Of a stretch of DNA of 64,000 bases, positions 10,029-19,516 are shown piece after piece. The position numbers and the translations under genes are program-made. The notes beneath the pieces are model-generated. The model was not told the DNA's origin and did no database searches. It saw nothing but the letters and a program-made list of their open reading frames with translations. How positions within the stretch are numbered: the stretch's first letter is position 1; each line of letters starts with the position of its first letter. The DNA comes from an uncultured SAR116 cluster alpha proteobacterium (GTDB lineage Bacteria > Pseudomonadota > Alphaproteobacteria > Puniceispirillales > Puniceispirillaceae): contig CABYPW010000004.1 in NCBI GenBank assembly GCA_902520885.1, positions 62,001 through 126,000 on the forward strand. Reading direction: 5' to 3'.

Positions 10029-10352
10029 ACATAACTCCGTTCGCTCATCATGTCAGCCGCTTTACGAATTGCTTCATGAGATATAGGATTTTGTGCGAAG
10101 CGCTTGCGGTTCCAAAATAAGTTTCTTAAATTTTAGTAGAATCAAACTGAACAACAATCTCCGTCTGGTTGTTCAAAAGGCTTGCTCTGTCAAGCGTCCG
10201 CATCACTCCATCTTTTGCGGCAAATAATTGTTTTTACTTTTCTATGATGGCTGTATGACATGAGAAATATTGAATTGCAACAACAAAAAAAACTGCTGCT
10301 GAATAAAGTAGTACAGAAATGATATTTTAAAAACCAAATAAAATTTTTAATA
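10029..10352 (-). promoter_or_regulatory. pnp leader with two stem-loops
   Basis: Non-coding interval between rpsO and pnp. Its pnp-proximal 230 bases look less AT-rich than the other spacers here. On the minus strand it can form two successive hairpins: GCTTG/CAAGC with a 6-base loop (10180-10195) and GAACAAC/GTTGTTC with a 12-base loop (10149-10174). In E. coli the pnp leader has paired stem-loops used for RNase III and PNPase autoregulation, so a similar role is plausible but is inference. A 25-codon frame starting with ATG at about 10204 runs through both hairpins. I do not call it a gene. Confidence 0.45.
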
Positions 10353-10622
10353 TTATCTGCGCAAGCCTAATGTTGATATTAGCTCTCTATAATCGCTTTC
10401 TTTCCGTGATTTTATATAATCAAGCAAATGACGTCTTTGTCCAACCATCATTAAAAGACCACGACGCGAGCCAAAATCTTTTTTATGGGTTTTTAAGTGC
10501 TCTGTCAGATTAACAATACGCTCGCTTAAAATTGCTACCTGCACGGCAGCGGAACCAGAATCTTTTTCATTAGAACCAAATCTTTTAACCAATTCAGCTG
10601 TTTTTTCTTTTGTTATCGACAT
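10353..10622 (-). CDS. rpsO: 30S ribosomal protein S15
   Basis: Primary 16S rRNA-binding protein of the small-subunit platform. The 89-residue length, the conserved D-S-G-S-A-A-V-Q segment, the [11 protein letters not shown] helix and the G-Q-R-R-H-L-L-D-Y motif are standard for S15. A strong ribosome-binding site AAGGAGG lies just upstream of the start. It sits between truB (21 bases upstream) and pnp, the classic order. Confidence 0.98.
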   Translation of the reverse strand: MSITKEKTAELVKRFGSNEKDSGSAAVQVAILSERIVNLTEHLKTHKKDFGSRRGLLMMVGQRRHLLDYIKSRKESDYRELISTLGLRR

Positions 10623-10643
10623 CTAATACCTCCTTAAACATAA

Positions 10644-11561
10644 CTACTGTATGTTAAAAACCCTGACAGGACGAATAATACCGGAATCAAGTGTTATTAA
10701 TGCGATTACCACGCCATCACAAATAGCCACACCATTTTGGTTTTCCATAAAGCTTTTACCAAAATAGCGTATACGTTGCCCCATTCTTATTTTTTCTGCC
10801 TCTTCGGTTGTTATATGCAATGCCGGGATGTCGTCTAGCACTGTAGATAACGAAATAACATTTTTTTTTGCCTCGGCAATATCTCTCAAATTTTTAAAAA
10901 AATCCAGCGAAATCGCATCTTTTAGATTAAAATTTCCCACAGAAATCCTCTTGAGGGCAGAAATATGTCCAGCTGACCCTAATCGGCGACCTAAGTCGCG
11001 CCCTAAAGAGCGAACATAAGTTCCTTTCCCACAAAATATTGAGAAACAAGCTTTGTTGTTACTCAATGATAATAACGACAAATTATGGATGTTTACATCA
11101 CGTGATTTTAATTCCATTTGATTTTCTATTCCCCTTTTTTCAGAAAAACGTGCAATGGAATAAGCGCGCTTGCCGTCTATCTTTACAGCTGAGTAGTCTG
11201 GCGGTGTCTGTTTTATTGTTCCAATAAATTCAGGGATGCACGTGTCAATATCCTCCTTTGTAGGAATCTTGTCAGATGTTCTGGTAGGTGAACCCTCTTT
11301 ATCATCTGTTGTTGTTTCGTACCCCCAACTTATTGTGAATTCGTATTTTTTTTCGCAATCCATTACATAAGAAACAGTTTTTGTTGCCTCCCCAACAGCA
11401 ATGGGCAATACACCACTAGCTAATGGGTCCAAGGTCCCACCATGGCCAATTTTTGAACAATTTAATTTTTTACGAATAACAGCTAAAGCTTTGGCAGAAC
11501 TTATCCCTACAGGCTTATCGAAGTTAATCCATCCATGTATCTTAGTTTTATTAGATAACAT
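10644..11561 (-). CDS. truB: tRNA pseudouridine(55) synthase
   Basis: Makes pseudouridine 55 in the T-loop of tRNAs. The catalytic Asp45 lies in the hallmark G-G-T-L-D-P-L-A-S-G-V-L. The family start with a K-P-x-G-x-S-S motif (D-K-P-V-G-I-S-S at 15-22) is present, and the C-terminal part has the small PUA-like extension. At 305 residues it is full length. It lies 17 bases after rbfA and 21 bases before rpsO in the same direction, so it is co-transcribed with them. Confidence 0.96.
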   Translation of the reverse strand: MLSNKTKIHGWINFDKPVGISSAKALAVIRKKLNCSKIGHGGTLDPLASGVLPIAVGEATKTVSYVMDCEKKYEFTISWGYETTTDDKEGSPTRTSDKIPTKEDIDTCIPEFIGTIKQTPPDYSAVKIDGKRAYSIARFSEKRGIENQMELKSRDVNIHNLSLLSLSNNKACFSIFCGKGTYVRSLGRDLGRRLGSAGHISALKRISVGNFNLKDAISLDFFKNLRDIAEAKKNVISLSTVLDDIPALHITTEEAEKIRMGQRIRYFGKSFMENQNGVAICDGVVIALITLDSGIIRPVRVFNIQ

Positions 11562-11578
11562 AACTAATTTAGCATCGT

Positions 11579-12043
11579 TTAAGATTTTCTTTTTTGCGAG
11601 AAGCTGTCTGCTTGAGTGTCAACCTGTATTTCATTCTCATTAAAGATTGAGGTCTCAGCATTTAATGGTGTAGGTAAATTATTAAATAAAGAAGTAATTT
11701 TATCTACGTAATCAAAACTTTCATCTTTTAAAAAACTAAGCTTTGGCATGCGTTTAAGGTGTACTTTCTGAGAAACATGGTGCGCAAAAAATGGGGCCAT
11801 TTTATTTAGAACAGGAAGTATTATTTCTATATCTTGCCCACCCAGAGGCATAACAAAAACCCTTGCGCTAGAAAGATCTGAACTTACAGAAACCTCACTT
11901 ACGGTGATAGATTTACCACTTAGTTCATCAACATAAATATCCTGTCTTATAAAGAGTCCAGCCAATATATGGCGTATTTCTTCCCCAACGCGCAACTGGC
12001 GTTTACTTGGAGACTTACTAGATATTTTAGCTTTTTTCGACAT
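11579..12043 (-). CDS. rbfA: 30S ribosome-binding factor A
   Basis: Ribosome maturation factor that binds the 30S subunit near the 5' end of 16S rRNA, important for cold growth. The core KH-like fold is recognisable from R-V-G-E-E-I-R-H-I-L, the V-S-V-S-S-D-L-S-S-A-R-V-F-V segment and L-K-R-M-P-K-L-S-F near the C-terminal third. The 154 residues include a charged tail of about 35 residues beyond the core, usual in alphaproteobacteria. It lies between infB and truB. Confidence 0.94.
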   Translation of the reverse strand: MSKKAKISSKSPSKRQLRVGEEIRHILAGLFIRQDIYVDELSGKSITVSEVSVSSDLSSARVFVMPLGGQDIEIILPVLNKMAPFFAHHVSQKVHLKRMPKLSFLKDESFDYVDKITSLFNNLPTPLNAETSIFNENEIQVDTQADSFSQKRKS

Positions 12044-12097
12044 AATAATTGCCTAGTTTTCAATTAAAAAACACCGAATATTAAAGTAGTAATTACA

Positions 12098-14686
12098 TTA
12101 CAAGCTACGAGCTACCTCTGTTACTTCGAAACATTCAATAACGTCACCCTTTTGTATATCAGAATAATTTTCAAACGCCATCCCACATTCCATGCCATCC
12201 TTTACCTCCTTTACTTCATCTTTAAAACGTTTCAGTGTTTTAAGAGAGCCTTCGTGAATTACAATATTATCTCTTAACAAACGAACACTACACCCACGAC
12301 GAATTATTCCCTCTGTAACGAAGCATCCTGCAACTTTACCTAGTTTTGATACTGAAAAGACCTCTCTTATTTCTGCATATCCAATGAATTCCTCTTGCTT
12401 ATCTGGACTTAATAATCCACTCATCGCTGATTTAATATCATCAATTAGCTCATAAATTATAGAGTGGTATCTAATTTCAATACCATCACGTCGAGCAAGA
12501 TCTCGAGCCTGAGGAATAGCACGAACATTAAATCCAACAACAATAGCTTGTGAAGCTGCAGCTAGAGATATATCTGATTCCGACAGAGCACCAACTCCAC
12601 CTGTTAAGATGCGTACCTTTACCTGGTCTGTTGCTAATTTATCAAGAGCAACTTTTATAGCTTCAAGAGAGCCATGAACATCTGTTTTTATTACTACAGG
12701 CAATACTTCAGCTTCACCTGCCGCAATTGCTGATAACATTTGTTCAACCGACCCACGTGCTTTTATTGCAGCCTCTTTGTCTCGTGCTTTTCTACCTCGG
12801 TAATCAGCAATTTCACGAGCTCTGGGCTCTGTAGGGACAACAATAAATTGGTCACCGGCCATTGGTGTGCCGTTTAGTCCCAAAACCTCAACTGGCTGTC
12901 CTGGAAGTGCCTTTTTTAAATTTTTACCTCTATCGTTAAGGAGTGCACGTACTCTTCCATATTCTGCCCCTACAACAAAAATATCACCAACCTCCAAGGT
13001 TCCCTTCTGAACTAAAACTGTTGCAACAGAACCTTTTCCGCGCTCAACTTTCGCTTCAATCACAGAACCTTCCGCAGACCTATCTGGATTTGCCTTTAGT
13101 TCTAAAATCTCTGCTTGAAGCATCATAGCCTCTTCTAACTTTTCAAGACCCTCTCCTGTATGGGCCGAGACATCAATACACTGGATCTCTCCGCCAAAAT
13201 CTTCTGTTATAATGTCGTGTTGCAATAAATCATTGCGAACCCGTTGAGCATCTGCTTCTGGTTTATCACATTTATTTACTGCAACAATGATAGGGCACTC
13301 CGCAGCTTTAGCATGGTTAATTGCTTCAATAGTTTGTGCTTTAACAGAATCATCTGCAGCAACAACAAGAACCACAATATCTGTAGTATTTGCGCCTCTT
13401 AAACGCATTTCTGTAAAAGCTTCATGCCCTGGAGTATCAATAAAAGTGATAATGTTTTCTAACTGTGTTTTAATTTGATATGCGCCTATATGCTGGGTGA
13501 TACCCCCTGACTCACCTCCAGCGACATCTGTTTTACGAATAGCATCTAATAAACTAGTCTTACCATGATCAACATGTCCCATAATCGTTATAACGGGGGG
13601 TCTTGTTTTCAGACTGTCTTGAGAGTCTTCCTTACCTTCAAGACCAATCTCAATATCTGATTCAGATACTCGGAGTGCCTTATGACCAAATTCTATTGTA
13701 ACTAACTCTGCTGTCTCTGCGTCAATGTTCTGAGTTGCTGTAACCATTATACCTTGCTTCATCAATTCTTTTACGACGTCTGCGGAACGTTCAGCCATAC
13801 GATTTGCTAGCTCAGATACAGTAATTGAATCTGGGATTATAACATCTCTAATCTGTTTAATCTGAGGTTGTGTTTCCTCACGCATACGAGCTTTTTCTCG
13901 CTGTCTTTTAACAGATGCAAGAGAACGTTGTCTGCCGCCTTCTGAACCTGAAAGCGCCTCTGATATAGTAAGTTTACCTTGCCTTCTTGAGATACCATCG
14001 CGTACTCTTCCAGGAGATCTGCGTGGCAGTTCAATGTCATCGTCGCGTTTCCGTCTATTTGGGGACGCATCATTAAGGCGCTTAGTTTGTGGTGCCTCTT
14101 TAATAATATCTGGAGGCATCGAATTTATGTCTTTTTGTCTGAGTTTTTCAGCTACAATATTTGACAACTCTTGATCTTTTTTTGCTTTTGTTCGAGCTTC
14201 TATTTCTTCGAGCTCTGCTAATTCTATGCGTCGCCGTTCTAATAATAAATCTTTGCTTTTTTCTGAAATTTCGTGAGGGTCATTTTCAACCAACTTTTTT
14301 CCATTCGACCCTTTAATATTTGTTTTGCTCTCTCCTAGTTTATTAGAAATTTCTTCAGAACGTTTCATGCCTTGTTTTAACACCGCAATTCGATTAGCAC
14401 GTTCTGTAGCCGTAAGGCCATCTTGATGTTGGTTTTCCCCTTCGTTATCAACCACAAGTGGCGATAGAGCTGGTGACTGATTTGTTTTAGTCTGCGATGT
14501 CGCTGAGGGGTTTCTTTGAATCTGACTTGCAGGAGCCCTTTTCCGACGGACTTCTACCTGCACAGTTTTACCTCTCCTTGCGCTAACTTCAGAGCCTCGG
14601 CGGCCAGGGGAGTCCACACCACCAAGTGATAACTTGCCACTACCTGACAAACTTAAGGTCTTGGTCTTATTTGTGTCTTCACTCAT
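12098..14686 (-). CDS. infB: Translation initiation factor IF-2
   Basis: GTPase that brings initiator tRNA to the 30S subunit and promotes subunit joining. The long basic and acidic N-terminal region (about 1-280) is followed by an IF2_N domain (285-340). The G domain has G-H-V-D-H-G-K-T at 370-377, D-T-P-G-H-E (G3), N-K-C-D (G4) and S-A-H-T-G (G5). Beta-barrel domains and the C-terminal fMet-tRNA-binding domain follow. The 862 residues are typical of the class. It belongs to the rimP-nusA-ylxR-infB-rbfA-truB operon. Confidence 0.98.
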   Translation of the reverse strand: MSEDTNKTKTLSLSGSGKLSLGGVDSPGRRGSEVSARRGKTVQVEVRRKRAPASQIQRNPSATSQTKTNQSPALSPLVVDNEGENQHQDGLTATERANRIAVLKQGMKRSEEISNKLGESKTNIKGSNGKKLVENDPHEISEKSKDLLLERRRIELAELEEIEARTKAKKDQELSNIVAEKLRQKDINSMPPDIIKEAPQTKRLNDASPNRRKRDDDIELPRRSPGRVRDGISRRQGKLTISEALSGSEGGRQRSLASVKRQREKARMREETQPQIKQIRDVIIPDSITVSELANRMAERSADVVKELMKQGIMVTATQNIDAETAELVTIEFGHKALRVSESDIEIGLEGKEDSQDSLKTRPPVITIMGHVDHGKTSLLDAIRKTDVAGGESGGITQHIGAYQIKTQLENIITFIDTPGHEAFTEMRLRGANTTDIVVLVVAADDSVKAQTIEAINHAKAAECPIIVAVNKCDKPEADAQRVRNDLLQHDIITEDFGGEIQCIDVSAHTGEGLEKLEEAMMLQAEILELKANPDRSAEGSVIEAKVERGKGSVATVLVQKGTLEVGDIFVVGAEYGRVRALLNDRGKNLKKALPGQPVEVLGLNGTPMAGDQFIVVPTEPRAREIADYRGRKARDKEAAIKARGSVEQMLSAIAAGEAEVLPVVIKTDVHGSLEAIKVALDKLATDQVKVRILTGGVGALSESDISLAAASQAIVVGFNVRAIPQARDLARRDGIEIRYHSIIYELIDDIKSAMSGLLSPDKQEEFIGYAEIREVFSVSKLGKVAGCFVTEGIIRRGCSVRLLRDNIVIHEGSLKTLKRFKDEVKEVKDGMECGMAFENYSDIQKGDVIECFEVTEVARSL

Positions 14687-14725
14687 TATATGCCCTTTTT
14701 GCTACCTTCGTTATTTATTTAAAAC

Positions 14726-15352
14726 TTAAATTGATTCGTTGATACACCCGTCGGTGCCCCTCTGACAAGAGTTCTCGTTAATAAATGCTTCCCACCTACG
14801 AAAAGAATGCCTAATGAGGTGCCCCTCAAAATTATTTTTTTCATTTTTTGAACTAAAGATGCCTACAAATGCTAAAGAATTTCGTCCAAAAGCCTTTCCT
14901 AATGTTTCTGCTGGAATGTTCTTCAATATCCAGCTAGGCTTAGTCAAAGACATAATTTTTCTAGCTTCTCTCTTAGAAGCGTCGGCTGCAATAAGTAATC
15001 CCTTAGCAAACTGATTTTCTTTCAAATTACCTGCACCAGCAAATGCGCTTCCCTGCTTTCGAACAAGACTTATCTGCTCAATAAAGTTTTTCTGTAATAA
15101 ATTTTCGAGTGAAGAGAGAAATAAATCTATTTCTCTTGGTGATAAATGTTTATAGAAACCAAGATGTTTGGCAAATCTGTTTTTGTACAGTGCCTCCTTT
15201 ACGTACTCAGGTTTTGACAACGTGTAAGCGCCTCTACCTGGCAATTTATTTAATATATCGGGAGTTAAAGACTTGTCAGGGCCAACAACAAACCTTAACA
15301 AGTTAGTGGATTCATCTGTTTCACCAGTTACTATGCAGGTCCGTTTTACCAT
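14726..15352 (-). CDS. ylxR: YlxR (DUF448) family RNA-binding protein with L7Ae-like domain
   Basis: The N-terminal part (about 1-90) is the DUF448/YlxR domain, with an R-T-C-I-V-T-G-E start and the conserved L-P-G-R-G-A-Y segment. The middle part (about 110-165) resembles the L7Ae/L30e-like fold that follows YlxR in many alphaproteobacteria. The family has been linked to RNase P activity in Bacillus (RnpM), but the role in this group is not established. It is placed between nusA (21 bases upstream) and infB, the conserved position. The last 40 residues are not recognisable. Confidence 0.88.
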   Translation of the reverse strand: MVKRTCIVTGETDESTNLLRFVVGPDKSLTPDILNKLPGRGAYTLSKPEYVKEALYKNRFAKHLGFYKHLSPREIDLFLSSLENLLQKNFIEQISLVRKQGSAFAGAGNLKENQFAKGLLIAADASKREARKIMSLTKPSWILKNIPAETLGKAFGRNSLAFVGIFSSKNEKNNFEGHLIRHSFRRWEAFINENSCQRGTDGCINESI

Positions 15353-15373
15353 TTAGTTTTGAGCTCATAAAAA

Positions 15374-16936
15374 TTAATCTGCTAAACTAGATTGTTCATC
15401 ATCTAATTTATTTTTAGAAACATCTTCTGATGCTTTATCATCTTCAAACCAATGTGCTCGAGCAGCCATAATAATGTTTCCTGCCTCTACTTCATCATCG
15501 AGACCAAGCTCTCCAATCAAGTTCATTAACTCTTCACTATCTAATTCTGCCAAATCATCAAGTTTTAGAATTTCATTTTCAGCTAACTTCAGCATCATAG
15601 GAAGGGACAGATATTCAAACTGACGAAGATCATTCGAGACATTCAATCTTACAAGTTCACTCTCAATACGTTTATTTTCTGCATCAACAAATTCAACAGC
15701 TCGATTATGAATTTCCGTTGCAATATCAATATCAAAACCCTGTATATCTGCGAGTTCTTCAATTTCCGCAACCACAATATCTTCTAACATTACAAATCCC
15801 TCCGCAACCAAAAGATGGGCAATAACATCGTCAATATTTAATGCCTCGATAAATCGGCTGGAACGGGTTTTTATTTCTTCCTGTCGCTTCTCAGACTCTT
15901 CTGCTTCAGTCAAAATATCGATATACCAACCAGTAAGCTGTGAGGCAAGACGAACGTTCTGACCGCGTCTACCTATTGCAAGACTAAGTTGGTCGTCCGG
16001 AACAACGACTTCCATCCTATTAGCAACTTCATCCATTAAAACTTTTGCGACTTCGGCAGGCGCCAGTGCGTTTACTACAAAACCAACGGGATCCTCTACA
16101 AATGGTATAATTTCTATTTTTTCACCTTGCAATTCACCAACAACTGCTTGAACACGACTACCACGCAACCCAACACAGGCCCCTACAGGATCAATGCTAG
16201 TATCTCTTGAGAGAACCGATATTTTGGCTCGACTTCCTGGTTCCCTTGCTACAGCCTTAATCTCAATAATTCCATCATAAATCTCTGGGACTTCTTGAGT
16301 AAATAATTTAGCCATAAAGTCATTTGATGCTCGAGACAAAAATATTTGGGGGCCTCTTACTTCCTCTCTTACATCTAAAATGTATGCTCTTATTCTATCT
16401 CCCTGTCGCAAATTTTCACGTGGAATCATCTCCTCACGTCTAATTACTCCCTCTGCCCTGCCGAGATCGACTGTAATTGAATAACTTTCAGAGCGCTTTA
16501 TGGTGCCTACAACAATTTCCCCAACTCTGTCTTTGTACTCTTCATATTGCCTTGCACGCTCTGCGTCTCTAACTTTTTGTGATATTACTTGTTTCGCTGT
16601 CTGTGCAGCGATTCTGCCAAATTCAATTGGTGGTAAAGGTTCACGTAAAAATCCTCCTAATTCAATTTGGTGTTTTTTCCCCTCATCGACTGACATCTGA
16701 GTTGCATCATCTTCGATGTCTTCAACGACTTCTGTCCATCTCTCAAGGCTGATGGAACCTGTTTTTCTATCAATCATTGCCCTAATGTCGTGTTCATATC
16801 CGTATTTAGAGCGACCTGCTTTTTGAATTGCTTCTTCCATCGCCGTGATAACCTCATCACGGTCAATTGACTTTTCCCTCGCAACTGCGTCTGCAATTTG
16901 AATAAGTTCTAATCCAGGAACTGAAGATGTATCCAT
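15374..16936 (-). CDS. nusA: Transcription termination/antitermination factor NusA
   Basis: RNA polymerase-binding factor controlling pausing, intrinsic termination and rRNA antitermination. The N-terminal polymerase-binding domain (about 1-125) is followed by S1 (about 135-200), two KH domains (the second with A-I-G-R-R-G-Q-N-V-R-L-A) and acidic C-terminal repeats rich in E-L-A-D and D-D-L-A-E-L. At 520 residues it carries the acidic repeats of proteobacterial NusA. It lies 21 bases after rimP. NusA feedback on its own operon is known in E. coli and may be relevant to the terminator seen in the leader here. Confidence 0.97.
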   Translation of the reverse strand: MDTSSVPGLELIQIADAVAREKSIDRDEVITAMEEAIQKAGRSKYGYEHDIRAMIDRKTGSISLERWTEVVEDIEDDATQMSVDEGKKHQIELGGFLREPLPPIEFGRIAAQTAKQVISQKVRDAERARQYEEYKDRVGEIVVGTIKRSESYSITVDLGRAEGVIRREEMIPRENLRQGDRIRAYILDVREEVRGPQIFLSRASNDFMAKLFTQEVPEIYDGIIEIKAVAREPGSRAKISVLSRDTSIDPVGACVGLRGSRVQAVVGELQGEKIEIIPFVEDPVGFVVNALAPAEVAKVLMDEVANRMEVVVPDDQLSLAIGRRGQNVRLASQLTGWYIDILTEAEESEKRQEEIKTRSSRFIEALNIDDVIAHLLVAEGFVMLEDIVVAEIEELADIQGFDIDIATEIHNRAVEFVDAENKRIESELVRLNVSNDLRQFEYLSLPMMLKLAENEILKLDDLAELDSEELMNLIGELGLDDEVEAGNIIMAARAHWFEDDKASEDVSKNKLDDEQSSLAD

Positions 16937-16957
16937 TGTAATCTCTTTTCTTTTTTA

Positions 16958-17455
16958 TTATATCCTAGACTTAGTCGAAAAATATTTGCTTGGGTCTATA
17001 CAAACGTATTCAATTTCACCAAGTCCAAGTGTAACCCTTCCAAATCCAGTCTCGAATATAATGTTTTCGTTTTTATCAACTTTGGCTATTTTTGCTCTAA
17101 ATCGTTTCCGTCCGTCCCTAATGGACCGCATTCGCACCTTTACTAATTCACCCTTGAATCTATCAAAATCAGCAATTCTTGTTAATGGCCTGTCTATCCC
17201 AGGGGAACTTACCTCAAGATAGTAAGGGACTTTTATAGGGTCTTCCACATCGAGTACGGTGGCTATATGACGACTAATTTTTTCACAATCCTTTATAGTC
17301 ATTTCTGATAAATCAACCGGTTCAGCCATAATTTGAAGTTTTGATCTCTTTTGTCTGTTAGAGTTTTCATCTTGCCTAGAAAAATTTAATCGTACTAGCA
17401 AGTAACCTATATCTTCAAGTGCTGGTTCAACAATTTGTGTCAATTTTAAGAGGGA
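16958..17455 (-). CDS. rimP: Ribosome maturation factor RimP
   Basis: 30S maturation factor and first gene of the nusA-infB operon. The conserved pieces are V-E-P-A-L-E-D-I-G-Y near the start, Y-Y-L-E-V-S-S-P-G-I-D-R-P-L in the middle and the Sm-like C-terminal domain. I chose the ATG at 17455, giving 165 residues starting S-L-L-K-L-T. An upstream in-frame TTG at 17488 would add 11 residues, but it falls at the edge of the T-tract of an intrinsic terminator and is less likely. Confidence 0.93.
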   Translation of the reverse strand, partial: SLLKLTQIVEPALEDIGYLLVRLNFSRQDENSNRQKRSKLQIMAEPVDLSEMTIKDCEKISRHIATVLDVEDPIKVPYYLEVSSPGIDRPLTRIADFDRFKGELVKVRMRSIRDGRKRFRAKIAKVDKNENIIFETGFGRVTLGLGEIEYVCIDPSKYFSTKSRI

Positions 17456-17486
17456 CATATATAAACGCAACCCTTGTTTATTAACC

Positions 17487-17512
17487 AAAAAAAAGGCGGG
17501 TCAGAGCCCACC
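17487..17512 (-). terminator. Intrinsic terminator just upstream of rimP
   Basis: Read on the minus strand, a GGTGGG / CCCGCC hairpin (6 bp with one G-T pair, 6-base loop) is followed directly by eight T residues. It is the clearest intrinsic terminator seen in the window. It may end the metK-trmB transcript. It also lies about 30 bases upstream of the rimP ATG and downstream of a possible promoter, so it could act as an attenuator for the rimP-nusA-infB operon. Confidence 0.8.
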
Positions 17513-17538
17513 AAATATTTTGACGCGAATATTTCAAA

Positions 17539-17567
17539 AGTTTATCACAACTTAGAAAATCTTTCAA
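17539..17567 (-). promoter_or_regulatory. Possible sigma-70 promoter for the rimP operon
   Basis: On the minus strand TTGAAA (17562-17567) and TAAACT (17539-17544) are separated by 17 bases, matching a -35 (5 of 6) and a -10 (4 of 6). It lies in the 158-base interval between trmB and rimP and would start a leader of about 75 bases that includes the terminator hairpin. In AT-rich DNA such matches can occur by chance. Confidence 0.35.
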
Positions 17568-17613
17568 GTATATAAAAAATTTTCATATAAGCTTAAACCC
17601 TAAGCCACAACAA

Positions 17614-18303
17614 TCAATTAGTCACTCTCCTAAAGTTAAACCAAGCTGGTTTTCGCCCTTCTATAACAGCCTTCCTCATATATCTACTCTCAGGCCAGTT
17701 CTTAGGTTTTATATTCCAGTCATTAGGATGGTTGGCGGACCATTCAAAATTCGGGTTTTCTAAAATTCCTGCTAGAATCCAGTTTTTTGCACAAGAATGG
17801 TCGGTCGCCATTCTGAGTTCCCCTCCAATCTTAGTTAATCTGCTGAGTTCTTCAAGATTATCTTTATTAATTATTCGTCTACTTGCATGTCTGTTTTTTG
17901 GCCAAGGATCTGGAAACATTATAAACACGCCATCTAAACAATTGCTAGGCCATGATGAAACCTGTAAGCGAATGTCATCTGGCCATATGCGAATATTTTT
18001 AATCTCATCTTTTTTGCAATATCTCAAAAGCGAAATCACACCGTTCAGAAAGGGTTCAGCACCAATGTAACCATTTTCAGGATGCTTTTTAGCTTCCATT
18101 GCCAAATGCTCTCCGCCACCAAAACCTATTTCCAAAAATATTTTTTCTGGATAATGGGTAAATAAGCATGTCGGATGACTAAATTTATGGGGCAACAAGT
18201 ACGCTGGCAAATTTTTTTCTAGTAACCGCTTTGAAGCTTTACTTAGCCTTCGTCCTTTTCGTCTCCCATAATAAGGCAGAAATTCTTCCATAGATAAATT
18301 CAT
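17614..18303 (-). CDS. trmB: tRNA (guanine(46)-N7)-methyltransferase
   Basis: SAM-dependent enzyme that makes m7G46 in the tRNA variable loop. The SAM-binding E-I-G-F-G-G-G-E-H segment lies near residue 60-70, and the family signature F-P-D-P-W-P-K-N-R-H-x-x-R-R is present in the middle. The length of 229 residues is normal. It lies 25 bases after metK, which supplies its SAM cofactor, and is the last gene before the terminator at 17487-17512. Confidence 0.95.
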   Translation of the reverse strand: MNLSMEEFLPYYGRRKGRRLSKASKRLLEKNLPAYLLPHKFSHPTCLFTHYPEKIFLEIGFGGGEHLAMEAKKHPENGYIGAEPFLNGVISLLRYCKKDEIKNIRIWPDDIRLQVSSWPSNCLDGVFIMFPDPWPKNRHASRRIINKDNLEELSRLTKIGGELRMATDHSCAKNWILAGILENPNFEWSANHPNDWNIKPKNWPESRYMRKAVIEGRKPAWFNFRRVTN

Positions 18304-18328
18304 TGGTAATATTATTGTGCCTTGGCAA

Positions 18329-19504
18329 TCAAAAAAAAGATTTCAATGAGTTAACCAAATCCGTATTTTCCCAAGAAAATGTGTTTTTACCCATCTCTTG
18401 AAATTCGCGTCCAAAATGGCCGTATGCAGAAGTACAAGCATATATCGGATTATTTAGCTTCAAATGGTTGCGTATGCCCCTTGGTGATAGGTCAATTAAT
18501 TCCCGAATGGCATCTTCAATTTTCTTACTTTCAAATTTACTTCTGCCATGAGTGTCTACATGTATAGATACAGGTTGAGAAACACCAATCGCATACGCAA
18601 TTTGTATTGTACATTTTTCAGCAAGTTCAGCGGCAACAATATTCTTCGCAAGGTATCTTGCAGCATATGCAGCTGACCTATCAACTTTAGTAGGATCTTT
18701 TCCAGAAAACGCCCCACCTCCGTGCGGAGCAGCACCCCCATATGTGTCTACGATAATTTTTCGACCAGTAAGGCCTGTGTCTCCATCTGGCCCGCCTATT
18801 TCAAATTTTCCTGTGGGGTTTATAAGAAGTTTATCTTTTGACACCATCCAACCTTCCGGCAGTAAATTATCAATCAAAGGCGTAACTATATTTCTGATTT
18901 CTTGGGTATTGACCCCCTTTTTATGCTGCGTCGACAAAACTATAGTATCTACACCAAGGATTTTACCTGAATCACTATATTTCAAAGTAATCTGTGACTT
19001 TGAGTCTGGACCAAAAATTGAATCTTGTTGCTTTTTTCTATAATTAGCCAGATTTTTTAAAATTAAATGGGAATAATGAATAGCAGCCGGCATGAGAGTT
19101 TTTGTTTCCATACAGGCATGGCCAAACATCAATCCTTGGTCACCCGCTCCTTCATCTTTGTTGCTTTTGCTATCAACACCTTGAGATATATCCACAGATT
19201 GCTCATGTAAATAATTAAAAAATTCAAAATGAGCATGATGAAATTTTTCCTGAAAATAACCTATATCCCTGACAGCCGAGCGGACTGCTGGCTCTATTTT
19301 TTCCATTATGTCAAGAAGGTGCTTTTGGTTTGCTCTAACCTCTCCGGCTATTATAACGCGATTTGTTGTAGCTAAAGTTTCGCACGCAACGCGAGCTTCA
19401 GGCTCATGTTCTAAGAACAAGTCCAACACAACATCAGAGATCCTATCACAAACCTTATCCGGGTGCCCCTCGGAAACAGATTCAGAAGTAAATAAGTAAG
19501 ACAT
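18329..19504 (-). CDS. metK: S-adenosylmethionine synthetase
   Basis: Makes SAM from methionine and ATP. The signatures are intact: [14 protein letters not shown] near the N-terminus, [10 protein letters not shown] in the middle and [19 protein letters not shown] near residue 260. I take the ATG at 19504 (391 residues). An in-frame TTG immediately before it is less likely. It lies 12 bases after the lnt stop. There is no room for a SAM riboswitch directly upstream, so expression depends on the lnt-corC-ybeY-phoH-miaB transcript or an internal promoter. Confidence 0.97.
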   Translation of the reverse strand: MSYLFTSESVSEGHPDKVCDRISDVVLDLFLEHEPEARVACETLATTNRVIIAGEVRANQKHLLDIMEKIEPAVRSAVRDIGYFQEKFHHAHFEFFNYLHEQSVDISQGVDSKSNKDEGAGDQGLMFGHACMETKTLMPAAIHYSHLILKNLANYRKKQQDSIFGPDSKSQITLKYSDSGKILGVDTIVLSTQHKKGVNTQEIRNIVTPLIDNLLPEGWMVSKDKLLINPTGKFEIGGPDGDTGLTGRKIIVDTYGGAAPHGGGAFSGKDPTKVDRSAAYAARYLAKNIVAAELAEKCTIQIAYAIGVSQPVSIHVDTHGRSKFESKKIEDAIRELIDLSPRGIRNHLKLNNPIYACTSAYGHFGREFQEMGKNTFSWENTDLVNSLKSFF

Positions 19505-19516
19505 CAATCTAATCCG

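Noticed and set aside
10130-10206. 25-codon leader gene before pnp
   Set aside because: The start has GGAG only two bases upstream, there is no recognisable product, and the frame overlaps two hairpins. It is reported as a finding rather than as a gene.
13287-13478. Open frames antisense to infB and other large genes
   Set aside because: Many short frames exist opposite infB, pnp, glnD, mutS and others. They lack ribosome-binding sites and homology, and follow from the codon pattern of the real genes.
19505-19516. SAM riboswitch upstream of metK
   Set aside because: Only 12 bases separate metK from lnt, too short for any known SAM riboswitch.
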